Shown here piece after piece: positions 11,476 to 23,749 of a stretch of 64,000 bases of DNA (position 1 is the stretch's first letter; each line of letters starts with the position of its first letter). The notes beneath the pieces are model-generated. The model did not search any database. It saw nothing but the letters and a program-made list of their open reading frames with translations, and had not been told where the DNA came from. Position numbers and translations under genes: made by a program. Source of the stretch: Isoetes taiwanensis (Eukaryota > Streptophyta > Lycopodiopsida > Isoetales > Isoetaceae); assembly GCA_021234155.1 (NCBI GenBank), contig JAJEKV010000661.1, positions 58,718 through 122,717 on the forward strand. The letters run 5' to 3'.

Positions 11476-12746
11476 ACATTTGTTCCCATAAAACCTATTG
11501 AAAACAAAAGCGGTCTCCTATCCATTTTTTTTCTTCACAAATTGCATTGCATGAGAGGAAAAGAAAAGTTGAATAAGGAACAACACATTTTTATCTAGTG
11601 CTTCACCCCAAGTAGCAGATATACTTAATTCTCATCTAATATAATCTAAGGCAAAGCATGGATTATTGATTTCAAGGCTGCAAGCAAAGCGGGAAAAAAA
11701 TCACATATTGTTTTAGACGGCACGACATTCTAGTCGGTGTAAAAAGAGCCTTTTCACTTCACGGAGGTTAGAACCTGCAATTTGGAGATCAATACCATGT
11801 TCTTACGCCTCAACCTATGAGCAATGAATCCAGGCCAATGAATTCACAGCTACAAAGAAGAATCCAGAGTGGATGCATTACCTTTGGATCGGGGAAAAAA
11901 AATTCAACAAAGGGCAATGTAATTTCGTCCATAAGTTTCCTTTTATGCCACCTAAAAAAATCATGCACAATACATGTGTTTTTCTCTTGAAACGACAAAG
12001 GGATAAACAAAGGTAGAGAAATGATCGATATTTGCTGTAAAGTCCTACAAAGGAATAACCTCCATTGAAGCATACGAGAAAACTAGGACACATGAGAAAA
12101 AGAAAGAAGGTTTAAATGACAAAGCAAGTAAATACTTGAGTGAGTCTTCTATTTAAGGTCATAATGAGCAAAGCCGACAACAACCTCGATTATCCGGGAT
12201 CTTTCTCTTAGCGGGATATATGAAGAACGCTTTGTAGATCTGCAAAAACATAACATACATCATAATATCATAGCCGTTATTTATGTGGAGGCAGATAAAA
12301 GATGTGGTAAGTAAGCCATAAAGGTAAATAAGGTAAATAAGAGCGACAGGTGAGATGTGCAGAAGAAAAACCTTTCTACTTTGCCGTTTCACAAGAAAAA
12401 CCTTCTGCATCCATGATGAAAGATAAAGCTTTTTCAAACTAATATTTTTGCATGCCTAAGAGACTCTTTGCCAAACGATTATTCATTGCACACCTTTCTA
12501 AGAAAATACTCCAGTCGATTGTGCAAAATGGTTTGCGGTTGTTTCTTTTCTAAGAAAATACTCCAGTCGATTGTGCAAAATGGTTTGCGATTGTTTCTCT
12601 TAGTCTCGCATGCATCGATCTAGCAAAAAAAAATGGCAAAATAATAACTACTCAACGGGCCAGAATGAAAGTTGTGGAAAAAGAAATGGACGGCCGAGAT
12701 GCTATGCACACACTACATTTTGCTTTTATTATTATATATAGATAGA
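11476..12746. other. Non-coding 5' part of H2
   Basis: Collinear with H1 2102-3386, with small indels. Includes the 52-bp tandem repeat (about 12498-12605). The Helitron 5' terminus at 12746 has one extra TATC/GATA step compared with H1. No supported gene. Confidence 0.5.
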
Positions 12747-12797
12747 TGATCCGTTGTTCTATTACATTTGGCTCTATGCCATGGAACAATGCAATTT

Positions 12798-13526
12798 CTA
12801 TGCCACTAGCAAGGGCCGGATCCTTCTTGCCCTCCTCTCCTCGCGTTCGTATTCGCTCTCCCTTCTCTCGTCGGCTTCACGTCCCATCCTCCTCTCTGGA
12901 TCTTGGCGTTCACCTCTTCTAGTGTCCCTTTCCACTTCTCGACATTCAAAGTCCCTAGTACTGGCTCCTCTCCATTCCCTCCTGCCATCTCTCTCCCCAG
13001 CACTAGCTCATCTCCATCCTCTCTGGTCATTTCTCTCTCTGCGCCTAGTGTCGACAATCATGTCATAACCCAAATGCTCGCCACGTTCCCTATTTTCCCT
13101 TCTTGAGAGCTGATCAATCTCATAGTGCTCCTCATTTCTTTGCCTGACTCTATCTTCTCTTCGTGGCAAAACATCAAGATTGTCTTCTTGCCTCCCATGT
13201 TCATATCTTCTCCTCGTCTCCATTGCATCTCCAAAATGTCTCTCGCCCTCGTTGGCTCTCCACGGATGCGATTGAACCAAACTCTCGAGATCGAAAGTAC
13301 CCTCCTCGGTTTGTTCACGTCTGCGGGATTCCCTCGACGGGGCGAGACCTTCCCAGACACACCAACGATTTAGTGGAGACTCTAATGCCTCGCGGCCTCT
13401 CAATACCAACACATCGGAAGAAGAAACCGGAACCAAGAGGGTGGCGAACATGGCTGCAAGCAATGCGAGAAACAATGCCATCTGGCTCATCTTGTCGCTA
13501 CCAAGCACGTCATGGCAATAGGCCAT
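12798..13526 (-). pseudogene. Putative secreted arginine/glutamate-rich protein, best copy (one in-frame stop)
   Basis: I do not recognise the family. From the first ATG (13526) to the stop at 12798-12800 is exactly 243 codons. The frame is open except for a TGA after codon 172 (near 13009), where other copies read GGA. The likelier start is the second ATG (13490, MSQM): it is followed by a hydrophobic core ALFLALLAAMFATLLVPV and SSS, a typical signal peptide with cleavage near SSS-D. The mature part is hydrophilic, rich in R, E and D, and almost cysteine-free. Caution: that strand is purine-rich and purine codons encode mainly R, E, K and G, so the composition alone proves little. A secreted, spore- or seed-type protein is speculation based on the upstream RY motifs. 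Every copy followed is broken. Confidence 0.5.
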
Positions 13527-13660
13527 TATATGGACACCACTTGCGGTTTAGATTAGCATGCAAATGATGATGCTCACATAGGTATACCATGCAAGTGTGC
13601 ACCATGCACTCGAGCATCCACACATGCATGCATTCACTTGCATGGCGCCGGAATGGAGGG
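13527..13660 (-). promoter_or_regulatory. RY-motif cluster upstream of the ORF (copy C)
   Basis: CATGCA occurs at 13557, 13588, 13603 and 13623; the last is the palindromic CATGCATG. All lie within about 105 bp upstream of the first ATG. RY elements bind plant B3 factors of the ABI3/FUS3/LEC2 type and are common in maturation-gene promoters. A TATA-like ATATAA sits at about 13525-13533, some 35 nt before the MSQM ATG, and an ACGTG core lies between them. The cluster recurs in most copies. Promoter function is inference. Confidence 0.4.
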
Positions 13661-14495
13661 GGGGAATTAGAGGATGAACCATAAGAGATCACTAAGAGCA
13701 AGCCGACCTAATGCAAGCCAGCCCTTCCTCGCGTAGCCAGGGTTTAGAAACACAGTGATCTTGAACCAAGACGAGCTAATTCCCAAGGAAATTTACCCAA
13801 GTGCCTCTCTGATTGGGAAAATTACGCCGAATGCATCCGAGGCGAGGTGTTTTGCCATAATGGAAATAACTTTTTTCTGGCTCATAAAATGAGAAAATTT
13901 CGCCGTTTTGCAGGTAGAGGAGACTAAGACCTTTTGAACGGCAGTAAGGTCATATCAAACGGAGTTCGGATCTTCGACTTATAGTGTTTTTATCGTTTGT
14001 TTCGTGGATAACAAAATTAAAACAACACATCTTTGTGCATTGCAACTCCTTGTTGGTTCTAGCAAAAAGTAGGGGCATTGTCTACCTCAAACAAAACGTC
14101 ACGCCAATGTACAAAAATAAGGACCCTCCTTTAAGTTATCGGACCACTTAGAACTTCAATAATCCCCACAAGCCGTGACGTCTTAATGTGGTACATCCAA
14201 TGATGAAAGATTCCTACTTGTATAAAATGCATGTGCACATTGTAAAGGCAAGATTTCGGATCACGAAGTTTCATCAATTAGTAATGTTCGGTCGCAGAGG
14301 CGACTTTTAGACCAAATTCTTGGTCCATAATTCAATAGAACTTGTCCTTGTCTACCTTTTGCAGTCGTGGTAAAATTGGGTTTAAATACGATAACGTTAA
14401 AATTACCATGGAACCAATGCCCAAGAAGCTACTAAACAAAGGACAAATGCGAACCCCACTGCATGAGAAAATAAAGAAGTCATTTTATGTGATTA

Positions 14496-16282
14496 TGATC
14501 CATTGTTCTATTACATTTGGCCCTATGCCATGGAATAATGCAATTTCTATACCACTAGCAAGGGCCGGATCCTTCTTGCCCTCCTCTCCTCGCGTTCAGA
14601 TTCGCTCTCTCTCCCTTCTCTCGTCGGGCTTCCGCCCCATCCTCCTCTCTCGGATCTTGGCGTTCACCTCTTCTAGTGTCCCTTTCCACTTCTCGACTTT
14701 CAAAGTCCCTAGTCTTGGCTCCTCTCCATTCCCTCCTCCGCCATCTCTCTCCCCAAAGACTAGCTCCTCTCCATCCTCTCTCGGTCATTTCTCTCTCTGC
14801 CCTAGTGTCGATAATCATGTCATAACCCAAATGTTCCCCACGTTCCCTATCTTCCCTTCTTGAGAGCTGATCAATCTCATAGTGCTCCTCATTTCTTTGC
14901 CTGACTCTATCTTCTCTTCGTGGCAAAACATCAAGATTGTCTTCTTGCCTCCCATGTTCATATCTTCTCCTCGTCTCCATTGCATCTCCAAAATGTCTCG
15001 CCTCGTTGGCTCTCCCCACGGATGCGATTGAACCAAACTCTCGAGATTCAGTACCCTCCTCGGTTTGTTCACGTCTGCGGGATTCCCTCGACAGGGGCCG
15101 GAGACTTTTCCGGAACACACCCACGACGAGTCGAGGACTTAATGCCTCGCGGCCTCTCAATACCAACACATCGGAAGAAGAAACTGGAACCAAGAGGGTG
15201 GGCGAACATGGCTGCAAGCAATCGCGAGAAACAATGCCATCCGCTCATCTTGTCGCTACCAAGCACGTCATGGCAATAGGCCATTATATGGACACCACTT
15301 GCGGTTTAGATTAGCATGCAAATGATGATGCTCACATAGGTATACCATGCAAGTGTGCACCATGCACTCGAGCATCCACACATGCATGCATTCACTTGCA
15401 TGGCGCCGGAATGGAGGGGGGGACACGACTTGTCTTTGTGCGTTATGCATGTGGAATTAGAGGATGAACCATAAGAGATCACTAAGAGCAAGCCGACCTA
15501 ATGCAAGCCAACCCTTCCTCGCGTAGCCAGGGTTTAGAAACACAGTGATCTTGAACCGCACGAGCTAATTCCCAAGGAAATTTACCCAAGTGCCTCTCCG
15601 TATTGGGAAAATTACGCGAATGCATCCGAGGCGAGGTGTTTTGCCATAATGGAAATAACTTTTTCCTGGCTCATAAAATGAGAAAATTTCGCCCGTTTTG
15701 CATATAGAGGAGACTAAGACCTTTTGAACGGCAGTAAGGTCATATCAAACGGAGTTCGGATCTTCGACTAATAGTGTTTTTATCGTTTGTTTCGTGGATA
15801 ACAAAATTAAAACAACACATCTTTGTGCATTGCAACTCCTTGTTGGTTCTAGCAAAAAGTAAGGGCATTGTCTACCTCAAACAAAACGTCACGCCAATGT
15901 ACAAGAATAAGGACCCTCCTTTAAGTTATCGAACCACGAGAACTTCAACTGTCCACAAGCGCCAGACGTCTTAATGTGGTACATCCAATGACGAAAGATT
16001 CCTACTTGTATAAAATGCATGTGCACATTGTAAAGGCAAGATTTCTGGATCACGAGTTTCATCAATTAGTAATGTTCGTCAAGAGATGACTTTTAGACCA
16101 AATTACTGGTCCATAATTCAATAGAACTTGTCCTTGTCTACCTTTTGCAGTCGTGGTAAAATAGGGTTTAAATACAGATAACGTTAAAATTACCATGGAA
16201 CCAATGCCCAAGAAGCTACTAAACAAAGGACAAATGCGAACCCCACTGCATGAGAAAATAAAGAAGTCGTTTTATGTGATTA
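14496..16282. repeat. Tandem unit copy D (1.79 kb)
   Basis: Complete unit with several 1-2-base insertions around CG words, for example TTCAGATTCGC and GGGTGGGCGAAC. The right half is intact, including GCATTGCAACTCCTTGTTGG. Confidence 0.92.
14547..15284 (-). pseudogene. Secreted R/E-rich ORF, copy D (frameshifted)
   Basis: Longest uninterrupted stretch of this family in the window: 14555-15217, 220 codons. Two single-base insertions in the signal-peptide region (near 15202 and 15226) put the start in another frame, and the last codons are shifted so that the usual LLVA end is not reached in frame. Confidence 0.45.
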
Positions 16283-18049
16283 TGATCCGTTGTTCTATTA
16301 CATTTGGCTCTATGCCATGGAACAATGCAATTTCTATGCCACTAGCAAGGGCCGGATCCTTCTTGCCCTCCTCTCCTCGCGTTCGTATTCGCTCTCCCTT
16401 CTCTCGTCGGCTTCACGTCCCATCCTCCTCTCTGGATCTTGGCGTTCACCTCTTCTAGTGTCCCTTTCCACTTCTCGACTTTCAAAGTCCCTAATCTTGG
16501 CTCCTCTCCATTCCCCTCCCCGCCATCTCTCTCCCCGGCACTAGCTCCTCTCCATCCCTCTGGTCATTTCTATCTCTCTGCGCCTAGTGTCGACAATCAT
16601 GTCATAACCCAAATGCTCCCCACGTTCCCTATCTTCCCTTCTTGAGAGCTGATCAATCTCATAGTGCTCCTCATTTCTTTGCCTGACTCTATCTTCTCTT
16701 CGTGGCAAAACATCAAGATTGTCTTCTTGCCTCCCATGTTCATATCTTCTCCTCGTCTCCATTGCATCTCCAAAATGTCTCTCGCCTCGTTGGCTCTCCC
16801 TGGATGCGATTGAACCAAACTCTCGAGATCAGTACCCTCCTCGGTTTGTTCACGATGCAGGGATTCCCTCGACGGGGGGCGAGACTTTTCCACACACCCA
16901 CGAAGTGGAGACTCTAATGCCTCGCGGCCTCTCAATACCAAACACATCGGAAGAAGAAACTGGAACCAAGAGGGTGGCGAACATGGCTGCAAGCAATGCG
17001 AAACAATGCCATCGGCTCATCTTGTCGCTACCAAGCACGCCATGGCAATAGGCCATTATATGGACACCACTTGCGGTTTTAGATTAGCATGCAAATGATG
17101 ATGCTCACATAGGTATACCATGCAAGTGTGCACCAAAATTTCGAGCATCCACACATGCATGCATTCACTTTATGGCCGGAATGGAGGGGGGACACAACTT
17201 GTCTTTGTGCGTTATGCATGTGGAATTTAGAGGATGAACCATAAGAGATCACTAAGAGCAAGCCATTTTAATGCAAGACAACCCTTCCTCACTAGCCAGG
17301 GGTTTAGAAACACAAGTGATCTTGAACCGCACGCGAGCTAATTCCGGAAGTTTTTTACCCAAGTGCCTTGTTTTGGGAAAATTACGCGAATGCATCCGGA
17401 AGCAGGTGTTTTGCCATAATGGAAATAACTTTTACTGGCTCATAAAATGAAAAAAAATTTATCTTTTTTATAGAGGAGACTAAGACCTTTTTGAGCGGCG
17501 AAGGTCATATCAAACTTGTAGTTTTCGGATCTTGACTAATAGTTTTTTTTATCGTTTGTTATTTGGATAACAAAATTAAAACAACACATCTTTGTGCATT
17601 GCAACTCCTTGTTGGTTCTAGCAAAAAGTAGGGGCATTGTCTACCTCAAACAAAAAACGTCACGCCAATGTAGAAAAAATAAGGACCCTCCTTTAAGTTA
17701 TCGGACCACGAGAACTATAACGGCCCGTGATATGGGACGCCTTAATGTGGTACATCCAATGATGAAAGATTCCTACTTGTATAAAATGCAGGTGCACATT
17801 GTAAAGGCAAGATTTACGGATCACGAAGTTTCATCAATTAGTAATGAAGGGAGACAACTTTTAGACCAAATTACTGGTCCATAATTCAATATAACTTGTC
17901 CTTGTCTACCTTTTGCCCGTGGTAAAATTGGGTTTAAATATAGATAACGTTAAAATTACCATGGAACCGATGCCCAAGAAGCTACTAAACAAAGGACAAA
18001 TCTTCGAACCCCTTGCATGAGAAAATAAAGAAGTCGTTTTATGTGATTA
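16283..18049. repeat. Tandem unit copy E (1.77 kb)
   Basis: Complete unit. The right half is more diverged than in its neighbours (for example GTTTTTTACCCAAGTGCC near 17350 and TTATTTGGATAAC near 17560), in line with the decay towards copy F. Confidence 0.9.
16334..17056 (-). pseudogene. Secreted R/E-rich ORF, copy E (frameshifted)
   Basis: The signal peptide is interrupted by a 2-base deletion near 17000 (GCGAAAC instead of GCGAGAAAC). The charged region is open in another frame over 16541-16762. Confidence 0.42.
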
Positions 18050-18788
18050 TGATCCGTTGTTCTATTACATTTGGCTCTATGCCATGGAACAATGCAATTT
18101 CTATGCTCAACTTCCTCAAGGGTCCGGATCCTTCTTGCCCTCCTCTCCTCGCGTTAACAACTCTCCCTTCTTCGCGGCTTCACGTCCCATCCGGTCTCTG
18201 GATCTTGGATTCACCTCTTCTAGTGTCCCTTTCCACTTATCGACTTTCAAAGTCCCTAGCCATGCTCCTCTCCATTCCCTCCGCCATCTCTCTCCCAAAG
18301 ACTAGATCCTCCATCCATCTGAGGGTCATTTCTCTCTCTCAAGGCCTAGTGTCGACAATCATGTCATAACCAAAATGCTCCCCGCGTTCCCTATCTTCCC
18401 TTCTTGAGATGCATCAATCTCATAGTGCTCCTCATTTCCGACTCTATCTTCTCTTAGGTGGCAAAACATCAAGATTGTCTTCTTGCCTCCCATGTTCATA
18501 TCTTCTCCTGATTTCTCCATTGCATCTCAAAATGTCTCTCGCCTCGTTGGCTCTCCTGGATGCGCTCAAACCAAACTCTAAAAACTTGCAACCTCCTCGG
18601 TTTGTTCAACCTGCGGGGTTCCCAATGAGTGGGCGAGAACTTTCGAGACATGGTTTTCCTATTGGGACTCTGCAACAAAAAAGAGGTTTAACCTCTCAAA
18701 ATGAATGACAACATTAAAATAAACTGGAACCAAGAGGGTGGCGAACATGGCAACAAGAGAATCACGAGAAACAATGCCATCGGCTCAT
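18050..18788. repeat. Tandem unit copy F (left half of a split unit)
   Basis: 739 bp ending at CGGCTCAT, in the middle of the signal-peptide codons of the ORF. The other half of the same unit is copy G, starting TACCAAGC at 42511; only about 8 bp (CTTGTCGC) are missing between them, and 739 + 1023 = 1762 bp equals one unit. Copy F is the most diverged copy, with local scrambling near 18650-18720. Confidence 0.88.
18101..18788 (-). pseudogene. Secreted R/E-rich ORF, copy F (split by a 23.7-kb insertion)
   Basis: The C-terminal part is recognisable but shifted in several places. The N-terminal codons are now in copy G, 23.7 kb away. Confidence 0.4.
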
Positions 18789-19865
18789 GGCTCAAAGATG
18801 CCCATCTTGACCCCAATTTTTGGTCCCGCAGTTTTTTTCCTTATTGAGATCGGAAGTGTTGTTTTATGCCAAAAACAACACCAAAATGGCCCCAAAAGTC
18901 GTGGCCCGTTTATCATGGATTTGCACAAAGAGGCGGTGGTTTTGGCGAGAAATTTTCCACGGTGGTCTTTTGGCCATTTTTGTCAATGTGTCCTTTTTTT
19001 CACTATTGTTTTTATCGGGTTTTTTTTTCTCGTGTAGTTTTTTTGTCACCGTTGTTTTTTGTAAGAAGTCATCGTTGTTTTTGAAAAAGTACAGCGTAGA
19101 TTTATATTACTACTAATGAAGAAGTAAAAAAATATATCTTTTATTTTTTCTATCGCGTTTTTGTTTTTTCCTCTACTTGTAGTTTTTAAAAGTTGACATT
19201 GTTTTCTTAGAGAAAGATGTGTAGTTTTTAAAGAAATTCACATGTTGCATTTAAAAATAATTACTATTTTCAAATATTGTTTTCCTCAATATTATATGTA
19301 GCTATTAAAAAGTACGACACGTTATTTCTTAAATTGGTTGTTTACAAGTGTTGTTTTTGCAAGAAAATCAAAATAAAATATCCGTGGACTTTTTTTAACT
19401 TTACAAAAACAACACGTTTGGTTTACACGTAGACATGTTTTTAAGCAATCAAATCTTGACACGTGGCACTCATTCTTATATGTGGATATGTGGCAATGTA
19501 ATTTTTCAAAAATAGGTGTTGTCTTTTAGTATTATTTTACATAAAATGCACATGTTGTTTTATAGAATTTTCAATAAACAACATGTCAAATAAATATTTT
19601 TAAGTGTTGTTTTCTTCAATAAACAACATGGTTAAATGCCATGGTTAAATGACAAGTTTTTTAAGTATTGTTTTCGATTACAATCAATTGCTATTTTCCA
19701 AGAAATTGTTCATGCAAGTTTTGCAATTTATAACTTGTCATTCCTTCAAAGTGGAAAGAAACATTTCATCTATTGAATTTGTTCAAAATAACCCAATGCA
19801 TGTATTTCAAGTATAAGAAGCTGATTCAAAAATCCTGTTTCCAATTACTAAAACCATGATTTTCA
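18789..19865. other. T-rich non-coding DNA
   Basis: Rich in TTGTTTT, AACAACA and ACATGTTG words, with many homopolymer runs. No frame with recognisable protein similarity. Probably decayed repeat DNA. Confidence 0.4.
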
Positions 19866-21150
19866 TATCCTCACTCTATCTGCCTATTCAATTCATGGGA
19901 TTTTGAAATCCTTGGAGGTTGCAAAACTAGCTGCTTGTAATAATTGCTTGTAATGTACTCTTTCCGGAGCAAACCATAGCTGGCAGAAGCATATTTAGCC
20001 AAAACAGACCAGTTACAATATTTTGCCGGAGCAGATCTTTGTCTATGCTGTATTCTAGCTATAAACTTTGTCAAACCTGCCAAAGAATTATAAAAGAATA
20101 GTGGTCAAGTGTATGCAAGATTCGCACCATATTGAAAACCATATGCAAGACTTGAACTACACCATATTTATCTGTAACTTTCTAATTCAGTTAGGGTTCT
20201 AATAGACAACAGAACCCAGACAGCTCTCATGCTTCCAGCTTTAAATAAATTAATAAGAAAAGATAGCATCATACCATGATATACAAAAGCATCTCCGTCT
20301 TATCCAACATCATTAGAGGGCAGTTCCATAGTAATAGATCTGGCCCCGCGGAATATCAGCCCAACACATAAGCTGTTTGCAGGCCAAAAAACACATTTGG
20401 GCATCCCTAGACAACCAAGTTTTAGTTAAAACACAAATCCAACTACCATTTCCAAGCAAAAATGTAGATGTTTAAGGGAAATCAACCCAAACCTGTATGT
20501 AGGCCAAGATTATTTGACCTGCTGAAATGTTACCTTATGGATTTCGAGCAGTTTAGAGCTCAGGCAAGTGGCACAGGCATGGTACAAGCAATCCATCATA
20601 AATCGATGCAGAGCCTGTTATGGTCTTGAGCAGCCGAACCAAAGATATCTCGGTAAATAGATTCAAAATCGTATTTTAGCAAAGCTTATCTCTACCAGAT
20701 TAGGAAACAAAGGATTATGCGGCGCCAAATGCACTATCTCTGTCTGGCCGAGCACATCTTCGCAACAAACCGTAGCATAGCAATATGCATATTCAAAATT
20801 GTGTTTTAGCGGGTGCAACGAATCCGATACAGGCTACAAATCATGAAGCCGCTGTGTATGCCAGCTTCAAATCCGACATTTTCCCCGTGGGCCTTGAGTT
20901 TAGGTGCTCGTCTATTAGATTGGCTAGTAATCCAATCCCGCCAAAAATTTGAGCTCCATGTATTCATCGGTGGGCTGTTAGGCATGGGGCCCGTCTCATT
21001 TCTCTTTTCCGCATTGCATTGCTTTGAGAGCTGCAATCTCAATCTCAAGATCTGCAAGATAATCATGCAAGGAGCACAAGCGCCAAGAAACAAGAAAGGC
21101 AAAGCGCAGAAGAAACAGGCAAGGCGCTAAGAAACAAAGGCGCCGAAATC
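19866..21150. other. Unrecognised region, possible captured or decayed gene
   Basis: The minus strand has a frame of 98 codons (20806-21102) with a GC-richer, CG-containing composition than its surroundings, which could be an exon. I recognise no domain, and the overlapping plus-strand frame (20813-21130) is equally long. No start or splice context decides between them. Confidence 0.25.
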
Positions 21151-22062
21151 GACATAAAATCGGCGTGGGAAAAAAAAATTTAACCTAAAACCAATAGGAT
21201 GATGGGGACTGGGATCAAGATCTTGGCCCTTCATCACCCCTCATCTCTGCCCGTTAAAATAAACCAATAGGATGTTAGGGCCCAAGATCTTAATCTTGGC
21301 CCTTCATCTCCACCTTTATATTTTCTTTCACCTTCATTGTGCTTCTTTGCCTTATATTTAGTGTTTAAATATTTTTGCCTAGCCAATATTTACATTTCCA
21401 CCCATGCCCTTTATTAAAATTTTACCACCATTGCCTTTGTCCAAATACTCTTGTACCCTAGTTCTTGTACCAATGCATTTGTAAAATGGCATTTCCAACA
21501 CACCATTTCCTATTGCCCCGTGTGATCTTTTTCCTTTTTATGATCTTTTCCTTTTATTTACCCTTCACTTATTACCCCACCTTGGTTTTTCAAGCCCTTT
21601 GTTCAAGCTAAGTGACCATTATTGCTCCACCATGGTTCTAAGCCTTTGGGTTTTCTTGCTTTTTTAAAAAGGATGGACTTGTGCTAATCACTCTTTTTGA
21701 AAAACAAAAGCGGAACCAAAAGGGTTTAATTTGTGATATTTTACCATATGATTGGCATTACATTGTTAAACAATACATTTGTTTGGCGATGGATGCACAT
21801 TGAAATCCTTGTGAAGTGTTGTTTCATCAAATCTAGGTCTAGTGTGATCCTATATTGTGCTACTTTATGTGATAATATTGGAAAGATAGATTTGGTGACT
21901 TGATTGGTCACAAATGGCTAAACCGTAACCCGATACCAAGATAATGCATGATAAGATTTTAATGTCACATTGTGGGTTGTTGGAGCATAGTGTTATGCAC
22001 ATTAAGTTAATAAGTGATGTTACATTTTGTAAGCTAATAAAGATCAAGGGATATATATGGTA
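21151..22062. other. AT-rich non-coding DNA with a short direct repeat
   Basis: AAACCAATAGGATG occurs near 21190 and 21263, each followed by a GATCTTGGCCCTTCATC-type stretch, so about 72 bp are duplicated. No supported gene. Confidence 0.45.
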
Positions 22063-23351
22063 CATCTACACTGTCGACCGCAGAACGCTTCGCGTTTTGA
22101 TAAGTTCTCCTGGACCGATCTTGGATTTTTTTGAACCTGCTCGAAGCAAGTTACTTGAATGCCGGATTCAACTGTCGGATAGGGAAACCGAGCTCCGGGA
22201 GGGAGGGGGGACATTGGCATTTGCCCTAAAATAACCTGGCAAGGCACAGGGTTTGCGTTTTGGAGGCCATACCCTAGCCAGATTGGACCAGGATCTTGCA
22301 CAATGTCATGAGGTAGTGGGAGGGCATTGACGTTAAGACGGAGCCCTAAACCTTTCCAAGAAGTTCGCCCCAAAGATCCTCTGGAGGGTCCTTGGTCACA
22401 CGGACGCAACTCTCCCACCTTTAACCGGGTGATCCCACTCTTCCAACGGACTCAAACATCGACATTACTCCCGAGACCAAGTTTGGTGGGCAGAAGACCA
22501 CCCCGCCCCCGAAGTGCCAAAAGTAGCTCATGTCCAACACATTCAGAAGTGAAGTGGCCTTTAATGAGGGTGCGTAATACCGGCCATGTAGAGGGTTCGC
22601 GGTTTCTTTGCTGCAAAAAAATGACCTGTAACTTAGTCCCTAGGGTAATTTCGCTTATTTCGACGACATGGCTAAGTCAAATCTCCATTCGAGCCTTTGT
22701 AACGGCCCTTTAACGACAAAACACTTGGATTTCTACACTACGACTGCGCAGACACTTTATGAGGATATGTTCTCCCCGGACAGATTTTGAATTTCTTTGA
22801 GCCCTGCTCAAGCAAGTTACTTGAAGGGAGAATTCAACTACCGGATAGGGGAAACCGGTTCCAGGAAGGGAGGCATTGGCATTTGAGTCCTCCTGAGGAG
22901 CACCGGTAGGAAAGCTTTGCCGGTAAATCCAAACCCTATTTCGCCGGTTTCTATTGCTTCTTGTTTTCAACTTCACCGACCATGTCTCAAGTGCAACCAA
23001 TAAAACTCGACCTCCATAACGTGAACCCTACAATAACCTAGCAACGCCGCGGGGTTTTACGTTTTGAGGCCATACCCAGCCGAATGGACGGGATCTTGCA
23101 CAATGTCATGAAGTAGTGGAGGGCGTTGACGCGAAGAGCCCTCCCTAAAACCTTCGAGAAGAAGTTCGTCCCAAAGATCCTCTCGGAGGGTCCTTGGCCA
23201 CCAGACCCGGGCAACTCTCCCAAGGAACTGTGATCCGACTCTTCCAACGGTCTCGAAACATCGACATTACCCTAGAGACCAGTTTCTCGGCAGAAGACCA
23301 CCCCCGCCCCTAGCCAAAGTAGCTCATGTCCAACATGTTCAGTAGTGAATT
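22063..23351. repeat. Alpha ~800-bp tandem repeat, left part
   Basis: About 1.6 units. Landmarks repeat about 800 bp apart: GGCCATACCC..AGCC (22265, 23063) and GTCCAACA..TTCAG (22530, 23328). The array continues at 35554 after the 12.2-kb transposon. No coding frame is conserved between units. It is related to the beta repeat (37.8-40.6 kb) through TCCCTAGGGTAATTTCG and AAGACCACCC..GCCAAAGTAG. Confidence 0.8.
23348..23351. other. AATT target-site duplication, left
   Basis: AATT precedes the left TIR and is repeated at 35554-35557. The uninterrupted alpha unit has a single AATT in AGTAGTGAATTGGCC (36355-36369). Confidence 0.85.
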
Positions 23352-23382
23352 AACCATCATCCAATTAAATTGGGATTATGTC
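23352..23382 (+). repeat. Left terminal inverted repeat (31 bp)
   Basis: Begins AACCATCATCCAATTAAATT. Differs from the right TIR at two positions (C/T at 10, A/T at 25). Confidence 0.9.
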
Positions 23383-23749
23383 AACTCCAAAATCACGCCA
23401 ACCTGCTATTGTCTTCTAGGGGTTTTGTTTTTTTAATCTTTTTTTTGGACTTCAAAAATAACATAAGGTTAAGATTCACGTGTGACTTTTCATATGCGAA
23501 TTGAAATATCTGAAATGAAGAGCAAGTTGCTAACATAGATGAGACAAATATTGCTTGCTCAATAGATGATAATATTAGGTTTGATAATAACAAATTGCAT
23601 TATTTTTATGCAGGCAATTCCAGACCGAAATTATCGATACATGGCACAAATATCATACAAAAAAAATATCATATATTCCAATAAAACATTAAGGGATCAA
23701 TCCATGTTTTTCCAATGTATTTAACAAGGTGTGGTTCCATGTCACCGCT

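Larger units (their letters stand above)
6146..12746 (-). mobile_element. Helitron H2, complete 6.6-kb non-autonomous element
   Basis: The minus strand reads host A, then TCTATCTATATATAATAATA at the 5' end (12746), and ends with hairpin GCCCAGC-aac-GCTGGGC, ACTTTTT and CTAG, then host T (6146). These are the textbook Helitron features: 5' TC, 3' CTRR, a short GC hairpin about 11 nt from the 3' end, and insertion between A and T with no target duplication. Uninterrupted units (for example 14490-14505) show the empty site GATTATGATCC. The content is broken PPR fragments, a nested Helitron and unrecognised DNA, with no Rep/helicase seen. Confidence 0.93.
12747..14495. repeat. Tandem unit copy C (1.75 kb)
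   Basis: Complete unit directly right of H2. Carries the best-preserved version of the minus-strand reading frame. About 50 bp of the segment near 13662 (GACACGACTTGTCTTTGTGC and neighbours) are missing between GGGGG and GGAATTAGAG. Confidence 0.92.

Noticed and set aside
12159-12437. Minus-strand 92-codon frame in H2 near the Helitron 5' end
   Set aside because: It is broken in the H1 counterpart, has no recognisable domain, and is not preceded by anything supporting a start.
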